Assembly (NCBI GenBank): GCA_021464415.1
Contig: CM038467.1
Span: 17,757,127-17,821,126, forward strand
Source of the DNA: Lonicera japonica
Taxonomy: Eukaryota > Streptophyta > Magnoliopsida > Dipsacales > Caprifoliaceae
DNA length: 64,000 nucleotides
Direction of reading: 5' to 3'
Shown here: positions 22,049-34,904 of the stretch, piece after piece
Layout: each line of letters opens with the position of its first letter
How positions within the stretch are numbered: the stretch's first letter is position 1
Notes under the pieces: model-generated
Database searches by the model: none
What the model saw: only the letters and a program-made list of their open reading frames with translations
Told to the model about the DNA's origin: nothing
Made by a program: the position numbers and the translations under genes

Positions 22049-23735
22049 AAAGTATGAAACTTTTTTGAGAAATAAAAATTTGCAAGTATTAAATAGAAAA
22101 CAAAAATACAACAGAACTTTAAGGTAGTTGAAATGGCTCATGACTCTTAATAATTTAATAATCTAAATTTTTCAAATCAAATAAAGAACGAACTTAAGTG
22201 CTTCTCAAAGATTAAGAGTCATTTATTTTTTTTTATTTTTTTTTTTGTTAAAAGGTTATAGAATGATATGAATTCCTATTCATGTTACTTTCTTCTTCCT
22301 AACTTAAGTTGCTATCTTTTATCATGCTTAATGACTTCATGAGACCTCGAAATCAAGAATATTTGGTTAAGTTCAAATATATATGTATATATAACATCTA
22401 AAATTGTTGATAAGGACTAGGGTTTTTGGGAGACCAATAGATTTCTCCCAAAATTTGGGGAAGGTAGAGAGGGATTGAGATTAATGTAGCTCATTTTTTT
22501 TTTCCACAATTGATGTTGTAAGAACGATGTAAGAAAAGAATGAAGATGTTATGATTTTGAACTTTTTTAATGGGTATTCATTATTTTTTATTAGAGTATA
22601 GTATTGTCTTAAGAAATTGTATCGTATGTTTATAAAATTATACATTGCTTTGGTAATAGTACCATTCTTTTTAATTATTGCAGCATATATGAGACTTAGT
22701 TTACCCCTTATTATATAGATCCAACGGCCCGAGATGCAGGCAATTAGTGGAAGATTATCAAACTGCCCTTTCTCCATATGCTTAAAAACCATGATAATGT
22801 CCTAATTTCTTATGAACCGTGTTTGTTTACTATAAATGTAGTGAACAAGTAGCAATAATTAATGTTTGTTTATTTCTATAATTGAAACAAATTAGTTTAT
22901 TTGTATGTATATCTGTCAACTTGTCAATATCTTTTTGTTTTCTCCCCTTTTTAAATTATATATCTGTATCAGCATAGAAGAATGGAACCACCCTACAAGA
23001 AAATAAATGCATGCTTAGTCATATGATTCTATATATATATATATATTTCCTTGTGTCCGGCCAGAAATGCTTCGGCCAGCATTAGATTGAATATATTATA
23101 TTAGATGATATATATAGTCTATTTGGTACATTTTAATACAGGAATCTCCTTAATTAACTAACGTGCACAACAAAGGTGAAGTCCGAGTCAAATATGAGGG
23201 CTTTGTTGTACGGAAAGTAATTTAATATTACGAGGTGACATTGGGTGTTTGTTTTTCACCTCAATCTCAAATTAAGGCTAAATTCGATATTCAGAAGCGA
23301 AGAGAAGTTGGAGCAGTGGGAGTTTTGCCATGACATTAGACAAATTCGATATTTAGATTTAAGGATTATCTCTTGCTCAAATTCTTTATATATGTATGAA
23401 AAAAAATAATTGAAAATCCTTGGGGAGTAGTATACGAAAATAGCATGGTTCTCTTTAATTGAATTTTAAAGAAATATTGTAGAATTATATTCTAAAGTGA
23501 GAATAATAAATCTCGAAGTGTGGTTAGGTGAGGTACATTTGGGTAGTAGTTTAGTTAGAAAAGTATTTTGTTTTCTGGATCGGGCAAAAAACTTTACGTG
23601 TTTGATTTTTGTACAACTTTTTTTTTTAATTATTCTAAAGAGACATTGATATAAGAAATTGACATATTTAATATAGTAATTATGGATTGGTTAAAATGTA
23701 AGATTCATAACGCATTTATCAATATCAAAATTTAT
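22049..23735. other. Intergenic
   Basis: AT-rich, with short ORFs and (AT)n tracts. No gene or defined element was seen. Confidence 0.3.
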
Positions 23736-23743
23736 AATAACTA

Positions 23744-24036
23744 AGGTTATGTTTGATAACAATATGAAGAAATAAAATAAAAATATTTTATTTGAGTAAG
23801 AAGATGGAAAATAAGTTGAGGCATATGATGAAATGTTCTCCATTTTATGTTCACTTTTATGATTAGATGTCTTCCGTCTTTTATTATTTTATTTTTTTAG
23901 AAACTAACAAAAAAAAATTATTCATGGAAAAAATCACAAAATAAGAAGACATAACACATGTTTTAACTTATTTTTTAATTTCAAACAAAAATTAACTATT
24001 ATTTTTTTATTTTTTTATGTTTTATCAAACGACCCT
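23744..24036. mobile_element. MITE, hAT-like
   Basis: A 293-bp AT-rich element with terminal inverted repeats of about 35 bp (AGGTTATGTTTGATAACA on the left, AGGGTCGTTTGATAAAACAT on the complement of the right). Flanks AATAACTA / AATAAGTA match at 7 of 8 positions, as expected for hAT. No ORF. Confidence 0.6.
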
Positions 24037-24044
24037 AATAAGTA

Positions 24045-24835
24045 ATCGATCAATATGTTAATTTTCTATTCAAATAAATATGTCTATCCGGAGAAATACG
24101 CTTCTTTCTTCTCTGGGTTAAACCCTAGATTTAATGGTATAACTATTGGCCCTTGTATTTGCGGTTAGGTTATAAAGAAAGTAGAGTAAACAAATACCAA
24201 AAAAAAAAAAAAAAACGTACAGAAAAGTAACGTTATCCGACTGAAGAAATACGAAATTAAATATGGGGGTGAATACCTGCAGCGACGGCTATAACTATAT
24301 TTTATATATGTGTATGTGTGTGTTTTTGGGAGGGGGGAGATGAAGTTAATTTAGTTAAAGGGTGGTTGAGTGGGTCAAAAAAGAAGAAAACTGGAAAGCT
24401 ATGAGTAGATGCGCACATGCCTTTCTTTTTCGCAATTTTTAATCTGCCTGCCGCATGCAGTTTCAGAATCACATACCCAACAATCACTAACCACCAAACC
24501 GCTCCCAACCATATGCTACGTACGTACTCTTCAGTACACTTCTTGTTGCTCCCGTGATTTTATTTCTCTCTCTTATAATATACTAGATTCACTTTTAAAA
24601 TTTTCATATAAAATTATAATTTAATTTTAAGTTTCTAGAATGAATAAAGATTAAAATCAAACAAGCATTTAGTATGCAATTATCTATATTGTACTTATGT
24701 TTGACGCAAACAGTTGCTTTTAGTAAAAAAAATAATTAATTAATTTACTTTGAAAAATTGCAATCCTAATTTTATTGCCATAATGTATGCTTACAGCTTT
24801 GTCCAAGCCGAACTTAGTTTGCACATTAATTGTTT
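24045..24835. other. Intergenic
   Basis: AT-rich DNA without a recognisable gene. Poly-A and (TG)n tracts occur near 24200 and 24305. Confidence 0.3.
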
Positions 24836-24844
24836 ATATATATA

Positions 24845-27800
24845 GGGCAAATTGCACTTTACTTCCATAAACTATTACTATAGTAGTATTTCGCCATACG
24901 GATTATCACCAATTTTTACCACGAACTATTAAATTTGTTGCACTTTGTCATATTTTTCTAACTGGGATAAAAAACTACACAAAGCTTCATAGATGGACTA
25001 TGTGATTGTGTCAAAATCTAGAACAGATAATTAACGACCGATCAATCAATGAATAATGGTGAATTAGAGGTTTAATAATGGATTGTAAATGTGAACAGTG
25101 ATTGTAAACAGTACCACCGTATATGTGAACAGTGATTATGAACAATACCGACAGAAACTGATTAAAAATGAAGATGAACAGGACACAAAGGATTTACGTA
25201 GAAAACCCTCCTTTGACCAATCAATAAGTGAATATCGATGAATAAAAAATAAATGCGGCACAATGATGAACACATGACATTTTTTATTAAGGTAGGTTCT
25301 CCCGGTAGCGCTTATGCTAGTCCGGCTGTACGTCTTCCTTTTGTGTGTGCTTGCTTTGCATTAGCTCAGAAGCAATCAATTTGGATGATAATACAAGTTA
25401 CCAATCTCTCTCTTTATAATTTTCTTAATTCTATTTATAAGTATAGAATTAGGATTACAAATATTTTAACAGAATAAATAATAAACTGTGTAGAAGAGAG
25501 AGTGTATAAGGGTTGTTGGTATTTTTTTGGGTATGAAAAGATAGAGTATAAGACTCTCGAAAATTGGCTTATATTTGTATTACCAATGGCTTTATATCTC
25601 TTGGAAGAGATCGATGGATCTTGGGAGAGAATGATGGTGTTGTATGAGAAGAATGATATATTTTTGGTGTGTCTTGAATGAATGAATGAATGAATGAGGG
25701 GGTATTTATAGGTAAATGTAGAATGGCAAAAAGGTAAATTTGGTAAAAATGAAGGGCAAAAAGGTAATTTTTGGTGAAGGTAGGTGAGGTGTGGTAGGTG
25801 TGGAGGTAAAAATGAGATTTTACTGGAGGTAAAAAATGGGATTTTACTAGAGGTAAAAATGGAATTTTATTGGAAGTAAAAGTGTTGAATTACCTTCGTA
25901 GGCCAATGGTAAAATTAGTATTTAACCCCATCACTATGCATGCGCTTGAAAATATGGGCAAACTTGGTATAACACATTACATTACTTCAGTACATGAACG
26001 CCAATCATGTATTGAAGCCCCAAAAAATATATTGAGAAAGAGAGATAGAAAAAGAAAGCAACATGCGATATTTAGGGAGTAGGGTTTTATTCTCACATTT
26101 GGGTTAGAAAATAGATATTAGGGTTTCGATTAGGTGTTAATCTAAAATGGTTTGGAGAATACTAGAGGATAATGGCAAAGCTCTCTATGGTTTATATGGT
26201 ACATAAATCGGTTTCATATTATATGTTTCATTTAATTCAATTTTCACTGTAAGGCTTATAATAGGTTTGATTGCAGTAGGAAAGTTAGTTGTTTTTTTTT
26301 GTTTATTACTAGTTTATATGTTGTTTAATGGTTACATTTGTTTATTACTTCTTTGCATAGTTTTTTATAAGTTGAAATACTGTAGCATATGTTTATTTGT
26401 TCATTTCTTAAATGTTCTTATTACTTCTTTTATTTAATAAGGCACTGTGAATGATTGCATTTGTTTTTACACCCACAGAGCCTTTGTCTGGTCACTTTAC
26501 TATTAAAATGTAACACGGTGGTGACTTTTAGTACACATCTGATGAGAAGTGCTATGTTAGTGGGAAAGTTAGTTATAATGACTTCTGTCACCCTGATGAA
26601 ATGTCTTTAATAGAGTTTGAAATCATGGGAAAATAGTTGGATATTTGCATAGTCCAACTTTCTTTTACAAAGTAGATGGATTTGATCTTGAAATTGGCTT
26701 GGTAGAGATTAAATCAGACATCGATGCACTAAATTTACACAAGTTTGTGAATGAACTGAGGGTTCTTCATGTGTACATGAAACCAATTACTAATGAAATA
26801 GTGGAAGTTATTGTTGAGGAATGAAATATTAATGAATGCAATGAGTCTAGTGATTGCGATTCTTCTTTCAAGGTTAGTGACCTTGATTTTAATAATGGGT
26901 TTAATAAGTTAACAAGTGGTGATTAGTAGTTCGTTAACAATATAAACAAATATGTGGAGTGGGTTGGTGTTAATGTTATCAAACTAGTGTTGCTGGAGAA
27001 ATTGGTGATCAAGGGAAAGAGAAAATAAGTGATAAGCGGAAAGGGATGGAAAAAGGGGTTAATACAGGTGATGGGTATAAAACTGAATATTAAGGATCAG
27101 ATGAAGTACAGAGTAATTGCTCTGATTTTAATTATAATGATGGTCATTCTCGGAAAAAGCCTAAATACCTAGTGTTCAACACTGTAACAAATATGAAGTC
27201 CCCTGAATTTAAATTGGGAATGTTATTTGCTTGTGCCAGTGATTTTAAGGCAGCTATAAGGCAATATGCCATCAAAAATAAAAAGCGAATAACATTTCCA
27301 ACTAATGAGAAAGATAAGGTGATGACAGTGTGCATAGATGGGTGTGAATGGGTTTTATACGCCTTAATGTTAAAAGGTGGCAAACTTTGTAACTAAGGAC
27401 ATTTAATAATAAACACACTTGTAATAGGTCATTTAATATTAATTATGCAAACTTTAGATGGCTGGCAAGGGATTGCATATTTACGTGGAACAAATCCCTT
27501 ATGACAGTAGAATCATTTAGGGAAACTGTTCAGAGAGGCCAAAATGTCAATGTGTCTAAATAACAAGTGTACAAAGTAAGACATAAGGCAATGTAGTTAG
27601 TTCAAAGCATTTTAAATGAACAATTTGTTAAGTTATGGGACTAAATAAATGAGTGCAAAAAGTCTAATTGAAAGCCAAAGTTAGTACTGAAAAATCCAGG
27701 CAACCAGAGTTTAAAAGACTATATATGTGTTAGGGGCAGTGAAGAAATGGTTCCTACATTATTGTAGGCCATTGGTTAGAGTAGATGGGTGCCATTTGAA

Positions 27801-30182
27801 GGAATCGCATGGGGGAATTTTGTTGACTGCAGTTGGCATAGATACAAACAATCAAATATATCCCTTTGCATATGCAATTATGGAAAATAAAACAAATAGG
27901 TCATGGATATAGTTCCGTGAGTTATTAAAAAAAGACTTGTTATAGGGAAATGAATTGGCATACACTCATATCGGATCAATAGAATGTAACATTTGAATTT
28001 TTAATAATTTTGTATATATTTTTATTTAAATCTTATTAATATGTTTGTCGACTGACTGTTATTGTTAGGGACTAGTTCAAGCCATTGAGGAGGTGCTGCC
28101 AAATGTCTCCCACATAATCTATGTGAGATATATGTATTCAAATTTTAGAAACGACCACAAAGGAATATAATTGAATAATTTGGTATGGAAAGCTGCCAAG
28201 GCTACTAAGATGCCACCGTTTAATAGTGTTATGGAAGAAAGCCAAACCATAAAGAAAACAGCATATGATTGGTTGTGATATGTAAGCAATTAACTAGAGT
28301 AAATCACACTTTTAACACCACTATAAGTGTGATATATTGCCCAATAATATATATGAAAGCTTTAATTTAAACATTTTAGATGCTAAGGACAAACCCAACA
28401 TTATAATCTGGTATAGTTATAGGAAGTCGAAACCTACAGGGATTCCATGTCCACATGCAATTGCATCATTGAATTATCTTGTAGATGAGCTAGAGAAATT
28501 TGTGAGCCACCACTACTTAAAGAAAACTTTCTTAAAAACATATGATAATTTATTGAAATTTGTAAATGGGAAGAATATGTGGGTAGAAACTGGACTAACC
28601 CATGTGCTTCCATCTAATTATAGTGGACAACCTGGAAGGCCCAAAAAGAATAGAAGTAAAAAAAATGATAAAAAGAAACAAAATTCGCATAAGCTTGGGA
28701 AACGAGGAGTTAAAATGAGTTGTTCATTGTGTGGTTCAACTGATCACAACAAGAAGATATGTCCTAAAGGCAGTGGAAGCTCAAATACAACTAATCTAAC
28801 TGTGCCAAGGAAAAAATTACAAGTAAGTATTTCTTGATTTACTTTAATACAGTTTTTTATGTATTTTATGACTTATAAATTAAATGGGACTTGTGTAGGT
28901 TAGAAGAAATAGAAAAGGAACTATGAATGTCCAAACCACTTCCAATGTTACTGGGGAAACAACAACTGCAATGATGTGGCATAGAAATAAAGTGTTTAGG
29001 AGAAATGAAACCATGAAGCCCTCTTAGTTTTATGTCATTTTGTTTTTTGACTTGAACTTTGTTTTTGGTACTCTTTTTTTTGGCATGGAAAGAAAGAAAG
29101 CGCACTTTATTTTTTGGTGGCAAATGTTACAAAAAACCCTCTTAGTTCTAGTATTTTGTCTCTTAGATTTTTAATTTTTTTTTTTTTAAAATGCACTTAA
29201 GATGTAATATGAATGGTTGAATTATTGAATGGTTTAATGATATGAATTAGCTGAAATTTGGTACTCTATTTAATGATTGAATGCTTGGATGACTAACTGA
29301 TTTCAATGGTTTAATGTTTTAAGTTGTTAAATGCAGCAAAATAAAAGCAGCATCATAGTAACCGCTGCAAAAATGCTCTATTCAACAAAACAAATATTAG
29401 AACCATCAGATTAGCTTCAAAATTAGCAATACATTACATTAACTTCAAACTATAATTACATTAGATTAATCTAGATAGTACTTGCATAACATTACATTAC
29501 TAACCAAAAACATGGCTTATGCTACATAAAAACACCCACAAAACTACCCACATAAGCCACATTAAAAAAAATACAAAACCCACAAAACTGCAATTACAAA
29601 TCCTTATTATTCTCCCCGATAGTGGGCTCCTCCATATCCCTTAAGAACAAGATCAGAATCAACACCCATGAGCAAAACAAAACAACTTAAAAAAACCTTT
29701 CTCTTGCTCTATTTGCTCTTGCCTCTATTTATTTGATCATTCGAAGGAGTCCAAGTATAATATGCCTTTATCGTTCACACATGGGTGGGTCAACCCAGTT
29801 GAAATAACCACAAATATGGCATGAATAAAATCGTCTTCCAGGGTTTAATTCTATCCATGAAGTGCGAACATAAACTCTATTTCTAAAGAGCATACTCCTT
29901 CCATGGTGGTCTTTGATGCAAAAATGTATCTTCTTTCTTCTCTCTCAACTTTTGCTATGTGGTCTCTAATAAGAAGAGAAGGAAAATATAGATGGAAAAT
30001 GTTGTATATCTAGTTTACCCCTCACATAGTGAAATTTCGTCTAATTTTCTGACCCCGTTGGAGAAATATATATGGGAAAGTGCAACAAATTTAATAATTT
30101 GTGGTAAAAATTGGTGAAAGTGATAGTTCATACGGCAATGCTACTAGGGTAATAGTTTAAAGGGATAAAGTACAATTTGCCC
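24845..30182 (+). mobile_element. Mutator-like element (MULE) with long TIRs
   Basis: A 5338-bp element. Both termini read GGGCAAATTG inward and remain similar for about 120-130 bp (left 24845-24970, right 30050-30182), including a conserved ATTAAATTTGTTGCACTTT segment. The 9-bp sequence ATATATATA flanks both ends (24836-24844 and 30183-30191), although the target is itself a TA repeat. A broken transposase gene lies in the middle on the plus strand. The parts outside it (24970-26450 and 28990-30050) are non-coding, with short repeats such as GTGAACAGTGATT and a (GAAT)n tract near 25678. Confidence 0.85.
26480..28900 (+). pseudogene. MULE transposase pseudogene
   Basis: Fragments of a MuDR-type transposase in order on the plus strand. 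The N-terminal region (about 26500-26880) resembles MULE leaders but has stops. A Mutator DNA-binding domain lies at 27172-27396 (KLGMLFACASDFKAAIRQYA). The catalytic DDE-core segment is at 27727-27912, with the first Asp in VRVDGCHLKESHGG and then AVGIDTNNQIYPFAYAIME. A SWIM-type zinc finger (GIPCPHAIASLNYL) and a C-terminal zinc knuckle C-x2-C-x4-H-x4-C (CSLCGSTDHNKKIC) lie at 28337-28837. Stops and frameshifts separate the pieces and part of the core is missing around 27930-28330. It encoded the enzyme that cuts and pastes the element; no intact product is possible. Confidence 0.85.
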
Positions 30183-30191
30183 ATATATATA

Positions 30192-31180
30192 TATACACTC
30201 TCTTTCAGTTCACCTGGTCCGGCCACGGTGGTACTTTGGTGGTTCTAATTCTCATTAGAAGGACACAAAGCTAACATATGCTTTCAAAGTGCATGAAGCC
30301 AGCTTCCTCCGACTTATGTTATTGATATTTTGTCCATGCTGATTTTTGTGTTAATTTACACTAATTAAGTATGTCTATTTCTTAATGAATAAACCATGGA
30401 TACGTTCTTATTTTGCACATATTTTAATTTATAATTTGCGTTAGTTACGTTGAGTTCCTATGAAAACGCCCTTGTGATGATTAGGAAATGTTACATATAT
30501 GGTCCAAATTTTGATATATACTGAAGTTTGGAAGAGATGAAAGTAACCAGCGGTACTTAAAATGGCTTGAATATATCTTGCTATATATCAAAATGTGCTT
30601 TTAGATTTAGAAAGAAAAACTTTTTATACTCATTCCCGTTATTGATTCCCCCAGGGTGGGTAGCTTTCCTAGTGACCAAAAGATTTAACTATATTTTTAC
30701 TGGCTAGCTACTAAAATAGGTTTCAGATCGAAGTGAGTGTTGGAAATAGAGACGGTTTTTTACCGGAAAGTGTGATTTTGAAATTTGAAATCATCTTTGA
30801 GAATGAAAGCTACAAGACTCATGAATAAACAAAATTGAGCCAATAGCTAACTTGCCACAGTAATAGATATATGTCGCTATTCAAGATGAATTATTAAACA
30901 TAAAATAAATTAGTCGCATTTAAAACTTGAAGGAAGATTGTGACGCTTGCCCATTTTCAGCTATATATATATATATAGTATTATTGATGCTATTTCCTGT
31001 GCTACAAGGTGGGGGAAAAAAAGTTTAAATGTATTTCCTGTGGAGTGCCATGTGATTTGTGTAATAAATTTCTACGTGGATATCATGATTTTTGTTTTGG
31101 CTCCCATTGAACAATGCACCACTATACTAGAGGTTCCCATTAGTGACGTTCTCACTCGCGCGTATACTGTGACTAAACAC
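30192..31180. other. Intergenic
   Basis: AT-rich flank of the MULE. No gene was seen. Confidence 0.3.
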
Positions 31181-31502
31181 TTGGTCATGTTTGGTTGAAA
31201 ACTTAAAATCGAGTTTTTTTCTTTTCTATCAAAAGTATACTTTCATATTTTTTTCAAAATTCGTTTCATTTTACTTTATTTCTCATCAAATTTTAAAAAT
31301 ATTATAACTTTAAATTTAAAAATTAAAATTAGATAAAAAAATATTTGAAACTTACTCGTCGAGATCTATAAAATAAGATTTATTGTGATTATTTTTTGAG
31401 TATTTCTTTGAATTTGTTGAAAAAACTCCAAAAAAAAAAAAATTCAGTTTTCAACATATATACTTTCACACCTTACCAAAACTGAACCAAATAAACCCTT
31501 AG
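31181..31502. mobile_element. MITE-like element
   Basis: AT-rich, about 320 bp. The ends are complementary: CATGTTTGGTTGAAAAC near 31186 against TTTATTTGGTTCAG on the complement near 31490. No ORF. A second repeat of similar type (GGGTTCGTTTGATAAC, compare 23744) starts right after it at 31502. Confidence 0.45.
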
Positions 31503-32221
31503 GGTTCGTTTGATAACAACATAAAAATTAAAAATAGTTGGCTTTTATGAGAAATTAGAAAATAAGTGAGACATGCAGAGAGATCTCTTCTTACTTTGTG
31601 ACTTTTTTAATGGATAATTTATTTATTTTTTGTGGTTGAGGAGTTCAAATTTTTCACAAAAAATTATAAAAAATGAAAGGCATTTACTTATAAAATGAAT
31701 ATGAAATAGAGAGTATCTTATCACATGACTCAATTTATTTTTTAATTTCTCACTAAATCAAGTGTTTTTATTTTTCTTTTTCGCATTGTTATTAAAGGAA
31801 GTTTTAATTAATAGTGAAAATCTACTTTTATATACTGTGATCAATTATCACGATTACATCGTGAAGAAATATCCCTTATTGCTGGTGAGTATTTCTTTAA
31901 TACACGCGATCAAGGATAAATGTAGTATTCTTTACCATGGAAACAAATACACTAAACTAACTTAAAAGATTAGATGTTTGAAGAAGAGAGAGTATAAGTG
32001 GGAGAAAAGTAAAAATGTACTTTAATTAAATTATTTGAGCAACGTACCCCGATATTTATTTTTGTTTTTAATTAAATATAAAAGTAATTGATTACAGAGA
32101 GGAAGAGGGAAGGGGTCCGTCCGTATTGTCATTTGGAGAGCCAACAATATGAGAGAACCAAATGGGCTTTGGCCCCCCCAATGTCCTCCGTGCATGGTCC
32201 GTCCTCTTTAATCTCTCTCTC
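31503..32221. other. Intergenic, distal SAUR promoter
   Basis: Begins with a hAT-MITE-like end (about 31502-31520) whose partner end was not located. It then runs through AT-rich DNA into the promoter of the second SAUR gene. Confidence 0.35.
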
Positions 32222-32271
32222 CACGTGACCCTACCCCTCTATATGTCTCACTAAGTTTTTCTTTTTAAATA
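32222..32271 (+). promoter_or_regulatory. G-box, AuxRE and TATA box of SAUR gene
   Basis: CACGTG (G-box, bound by bHLH/bZIP factors) at 32222-32227, TGTCTC (canonical auxin response element for ARF factors) at 32244-32249, and TTTAAATA (TATA-like) at 32264-32271. All lie within 50 bases and about 150-200 bases before the start codon. The grouping suits light- and auxin-responsive SAUR transcription. Binding is inferred from consensus only. Confidence 0.5.
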
Positions 32272-32423
32272 CCCTTGGCAATATCTTTACATTCTCCATC
32301 ACCACCTCACCTCACCTCCTCTCCTCTCAACTCTTCTTGTTTCCTCTACTCTACTTCACTTATTTTTTTCTCTAAATTAACAAACGCCCCCCACCCCCTC
32401 ATAACAAAAACAAAAAGAAGAAG

Positions 32424-32729
32424 ATGGCCATAAGAAAATTACCAAACAAGCTCCAACAAACAGCAGTCCTGAAGCAAATCCTCAAGAGATGCTCAAGCTT
32501 AGGCAATAAAAAACACGGCGGCTGTATCGACGTACCAAAAGGTCACTTTGCAGTCTATGTTGGAGAGAATCGAAGCCGATACATCGTACCTATTTCCTTT
32601 TTGACTCATCCAGAGTTTCAGTGCCTCCTTCAACAAGCCGAAGAAGAGTTCGGGTTCGATCATGATATGGGTCTCACCATTCCTTGTGAAGAAGTTGTTT
32701 TCCGATCACTCACTTCGATGCTCAGATGA
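32424..32729 (+). CDS. SAUR family protein, SAUR50-like
   Basis: Intact, intronless 101-residue SAUR. It starts [20 protein letters not shown] and contains the LKRCSSLG motif typical of the SAUR50-type clade. The core is [14 protein letters not shown] (about residues 35-48), then [35 protein letters not shown] and LTSMLR at the C-terminus. SAURs of this clade act in auxin-driven cell elongation by blocking PP2C.D phosphatases, which keeps plasma-membrane H+-ATPases active. The 5' leader is long, C/T-rich and free of ATGs. The promoter has a G-box and an AuxRE. It is clearly a different subclass from the gene at 522, so the two are not recent duplicates. No damage was seen. Confidence 0.95.
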   Translation: MAIRKLPNKLQQTAVLKQILKRCSSLGNKKHGGCIDVPKGHFAVYVGENRSRYIVPISFLTHPEFQCLLQQAEEEFGFDHDMGLTIPCEEVVFRSLTSMLR

Positions 32730-33299
32730 AATAATTACTTGCCAAGATTTTTAATTTTTTGAAGATGGTGGGTTCAAGTTGAAGCTACTGCATTTCAAAT
32801 GCTTTGCTTTACTTTTTTTTAAACTCTGTCTTCATTAATGTAGTGGCCTATTTGGGTTTTCTCTTTTTTTTTTCTGGTCGATGACTAACAGAAAACCATG
32901 AATATTTTGAAGGTTTTTAAGATTATTGTAATTTTGTAAAATAGTTTGTAATTTTTCTCGCAGAGGTGTGTGCTGTATACACCCTGCGAGACTACTCAAT
33001 CGATCATGTTAAAGAAGGATGGTTACCCTTGCTTATTACCTATTTACCCCCTAGCTCTCTCTCTCTCTCTCTCTTAAACTTTTAGTACACACTTATTTTT
33101 TCATTATGTAACTCGAGAATTAACGAAATAGATCTGGGTGATCCATCCGATCCGTGAACACTTTTCAAAGTGGGTCTCTAATGTCGGGTAGGTTTCCGTA
33201 CTCCGCCTTGATGTTATATAGTTGAAAGCAGCAGCAGCAGTAGCACTAATAATTTAAGCCGCCCTAGAACAATTTTTCTCCTTTTCTTTTATACAAGCT
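32730..33299. other. SAUR 3' UTR and flank
   Basis: T-rich 3' UTR, then AT-rich DNA with a (CT)n microsatellite at about 33056-33074 and a short (CAG)n run at 33226-33240. No gene was seen. Confidence 0.35.
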
Positions 33300-33537
33300 A
33301 TTAGTGTGTTTAACGCGTCAGATTAAAAAGTCGGATAGGATTATTTAATTCTATCCATAGAGGATAAAACAATTCTCACATTTTAGGTGGGATTCACTAA
33401 TTCCTCGCTCGGTGAGATAAAAAGCTTTAATAAGATAAATAATCTACTCTGATATCCAATTCCGACAAACACCAAATATGAGATAAGATAGAATTATCAT
33501 ATCTAACCCTCTTATTCTGTGTGTCAAACGCAGCCCT
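33300..33537. mobile_element. MITE-like TIR element
   Basis: About 238 bp. The ends form an imperfect inverted repeat (GTGTGTTTAACGCGTCAGA against GGGCTGCGTTTGACACACAGA). The interior has a second inverted pair (GATAGGATTATTTAATTCTATC region against GATAGAATTATCATATC). Possibly a Tourist-like element, with TTA/CTA at its edges. No ORF. Confidence 0.45.
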
Positions 33538-34476
33538 AGAGATTTAATAAACGGTAGGAACGGGAGAGGAGGAAATTGAACTTTTGGCATCTTGTGTGAT
33601 GTTCTATACACTTGATCACTTGGATTAAGGTCCGGATTTACCTTAAATAATTTTTAGAGACTTTTTCATCGTCTTTTTTTAATGTTATATTCCTACAATT
33701 TGTTTTGCAATGCTTAAAGATTTTTAGGAATGTAATAGCTGCACCTATAAGTTATATTCCAATAATTTTTTTTTGGGTTATAACTTATAATCTTAATAGG
33801 ATATACTCATGCCAAACACAGTAAAATAAATAAAAAAACTTAGATATTAGAGGAACAAAATTGACCGAAATAATTTAGATTAACATATTTTGGTATGTTC
33901 ATTATAACTTGTGGTCTAGTCCGGCGTAAAACTTTTTTTTAAAAAATAAAAACTTAGATTAGGTCTTTAGTTTGTAAATAGTAAAAGTTTGGCCAAATTG
34001 CATTTCCATATATTTATTTTCTAAAGGAATTCTTTTAACCATATTGTTATTTTTCCATCGTATTAATATGGATTTAGCATTATTTTTAACAAAATATGAC
34101 ATACTTTTTTAAAAAGTACCAAAAAATTATAGGTTGAATGCTAAATTAAACCTAAATGTTGATGGGTCAAATGGGAGAGTAATCCAACTAACCAATAATA
34201 GGTTTAGTCCCATATTTCAAAATATATCATGTCAATCTCGTTCGAAAATGGTCTAAAAATTGGATTGATCAGACTATGCACACTTTTTGATACGATATTC
34301 TGAATATGCACACCATTTGAAATGATAACTAGTGTACAAGCACATGAAATATACTTTTAAATGTGTTTTATAGTCACAATTGATCTTATTTTATTAATCT
34401 TGATTAATAAGTTTCGAATATAATTTTTTAACTAAAATTTGATTTTTAGATTTAAAGATATGACATATTAAATTTT
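33538..34476. other. Intergenic
   Basis: AT-rich. No gene or defined repeat was seen. Confidence 0.3.
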
Positions 34477-34491
34477 AAAAGGAAATTGATG

Positions 34492-34665
34492 AGCCAATGG
34501 CCTTGTAGCCTAGTGGCATCCTCTCTAATCTTGTATTAGAGAGGTCACAGGTTCGAAACCCATGAATGTGGTATTCGAACTTAATAAAGTGGTATTTAAT
34601 AAAATGATTTGTCCACCTCTTAGTCATCTCTTGGGTATTCTATGTTTGACTCCATGTATAATCAA
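34492..34665 (+). mobile_element. tRNA-derived SINE with 15-bp TSD
   Basis: A box TAGCCTAGTGGC (34506-34517) and perfect B box GGTTCGAAACC (34550-34560), 174 bp, ending in a short A-run. Exactly flanked by AAAAGGAAATTGATG (34477-34491 and 34666-34680). The long perfect target duplication indicates LINE-mediated retroposition that is not very old. There is no complete tRNA fold, so it is not a tRNA gene. Confidence 0.85.
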
Positions 34666-34904
34666 AAAAGGAAATTGATGTGGTATTTTTGATCGTGTAT
34701 GTGTATCTCACTTTGATTTGACTTTTTAATATTAGAGTAACAATATATCTAAAGGTGAAGTTATAATTTGAAAATAAAAGGATAATTTTGAGCCTTTAAT
34801 TACACGAGCTTTTAATAGAAAAATGTATTTAACTTTATATCCCTTATAATATATAAATGTGCATGGTAAAATTTATGTAAAATTCATGCAATGGGCTTAT
34901 TCAA

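Noticed and set aside
34492..34570. A tRNA gene
   Set aside because: Good Pol III boxes, but there is no cloverleaf and the 174-bp body is bounded by a target duplication.
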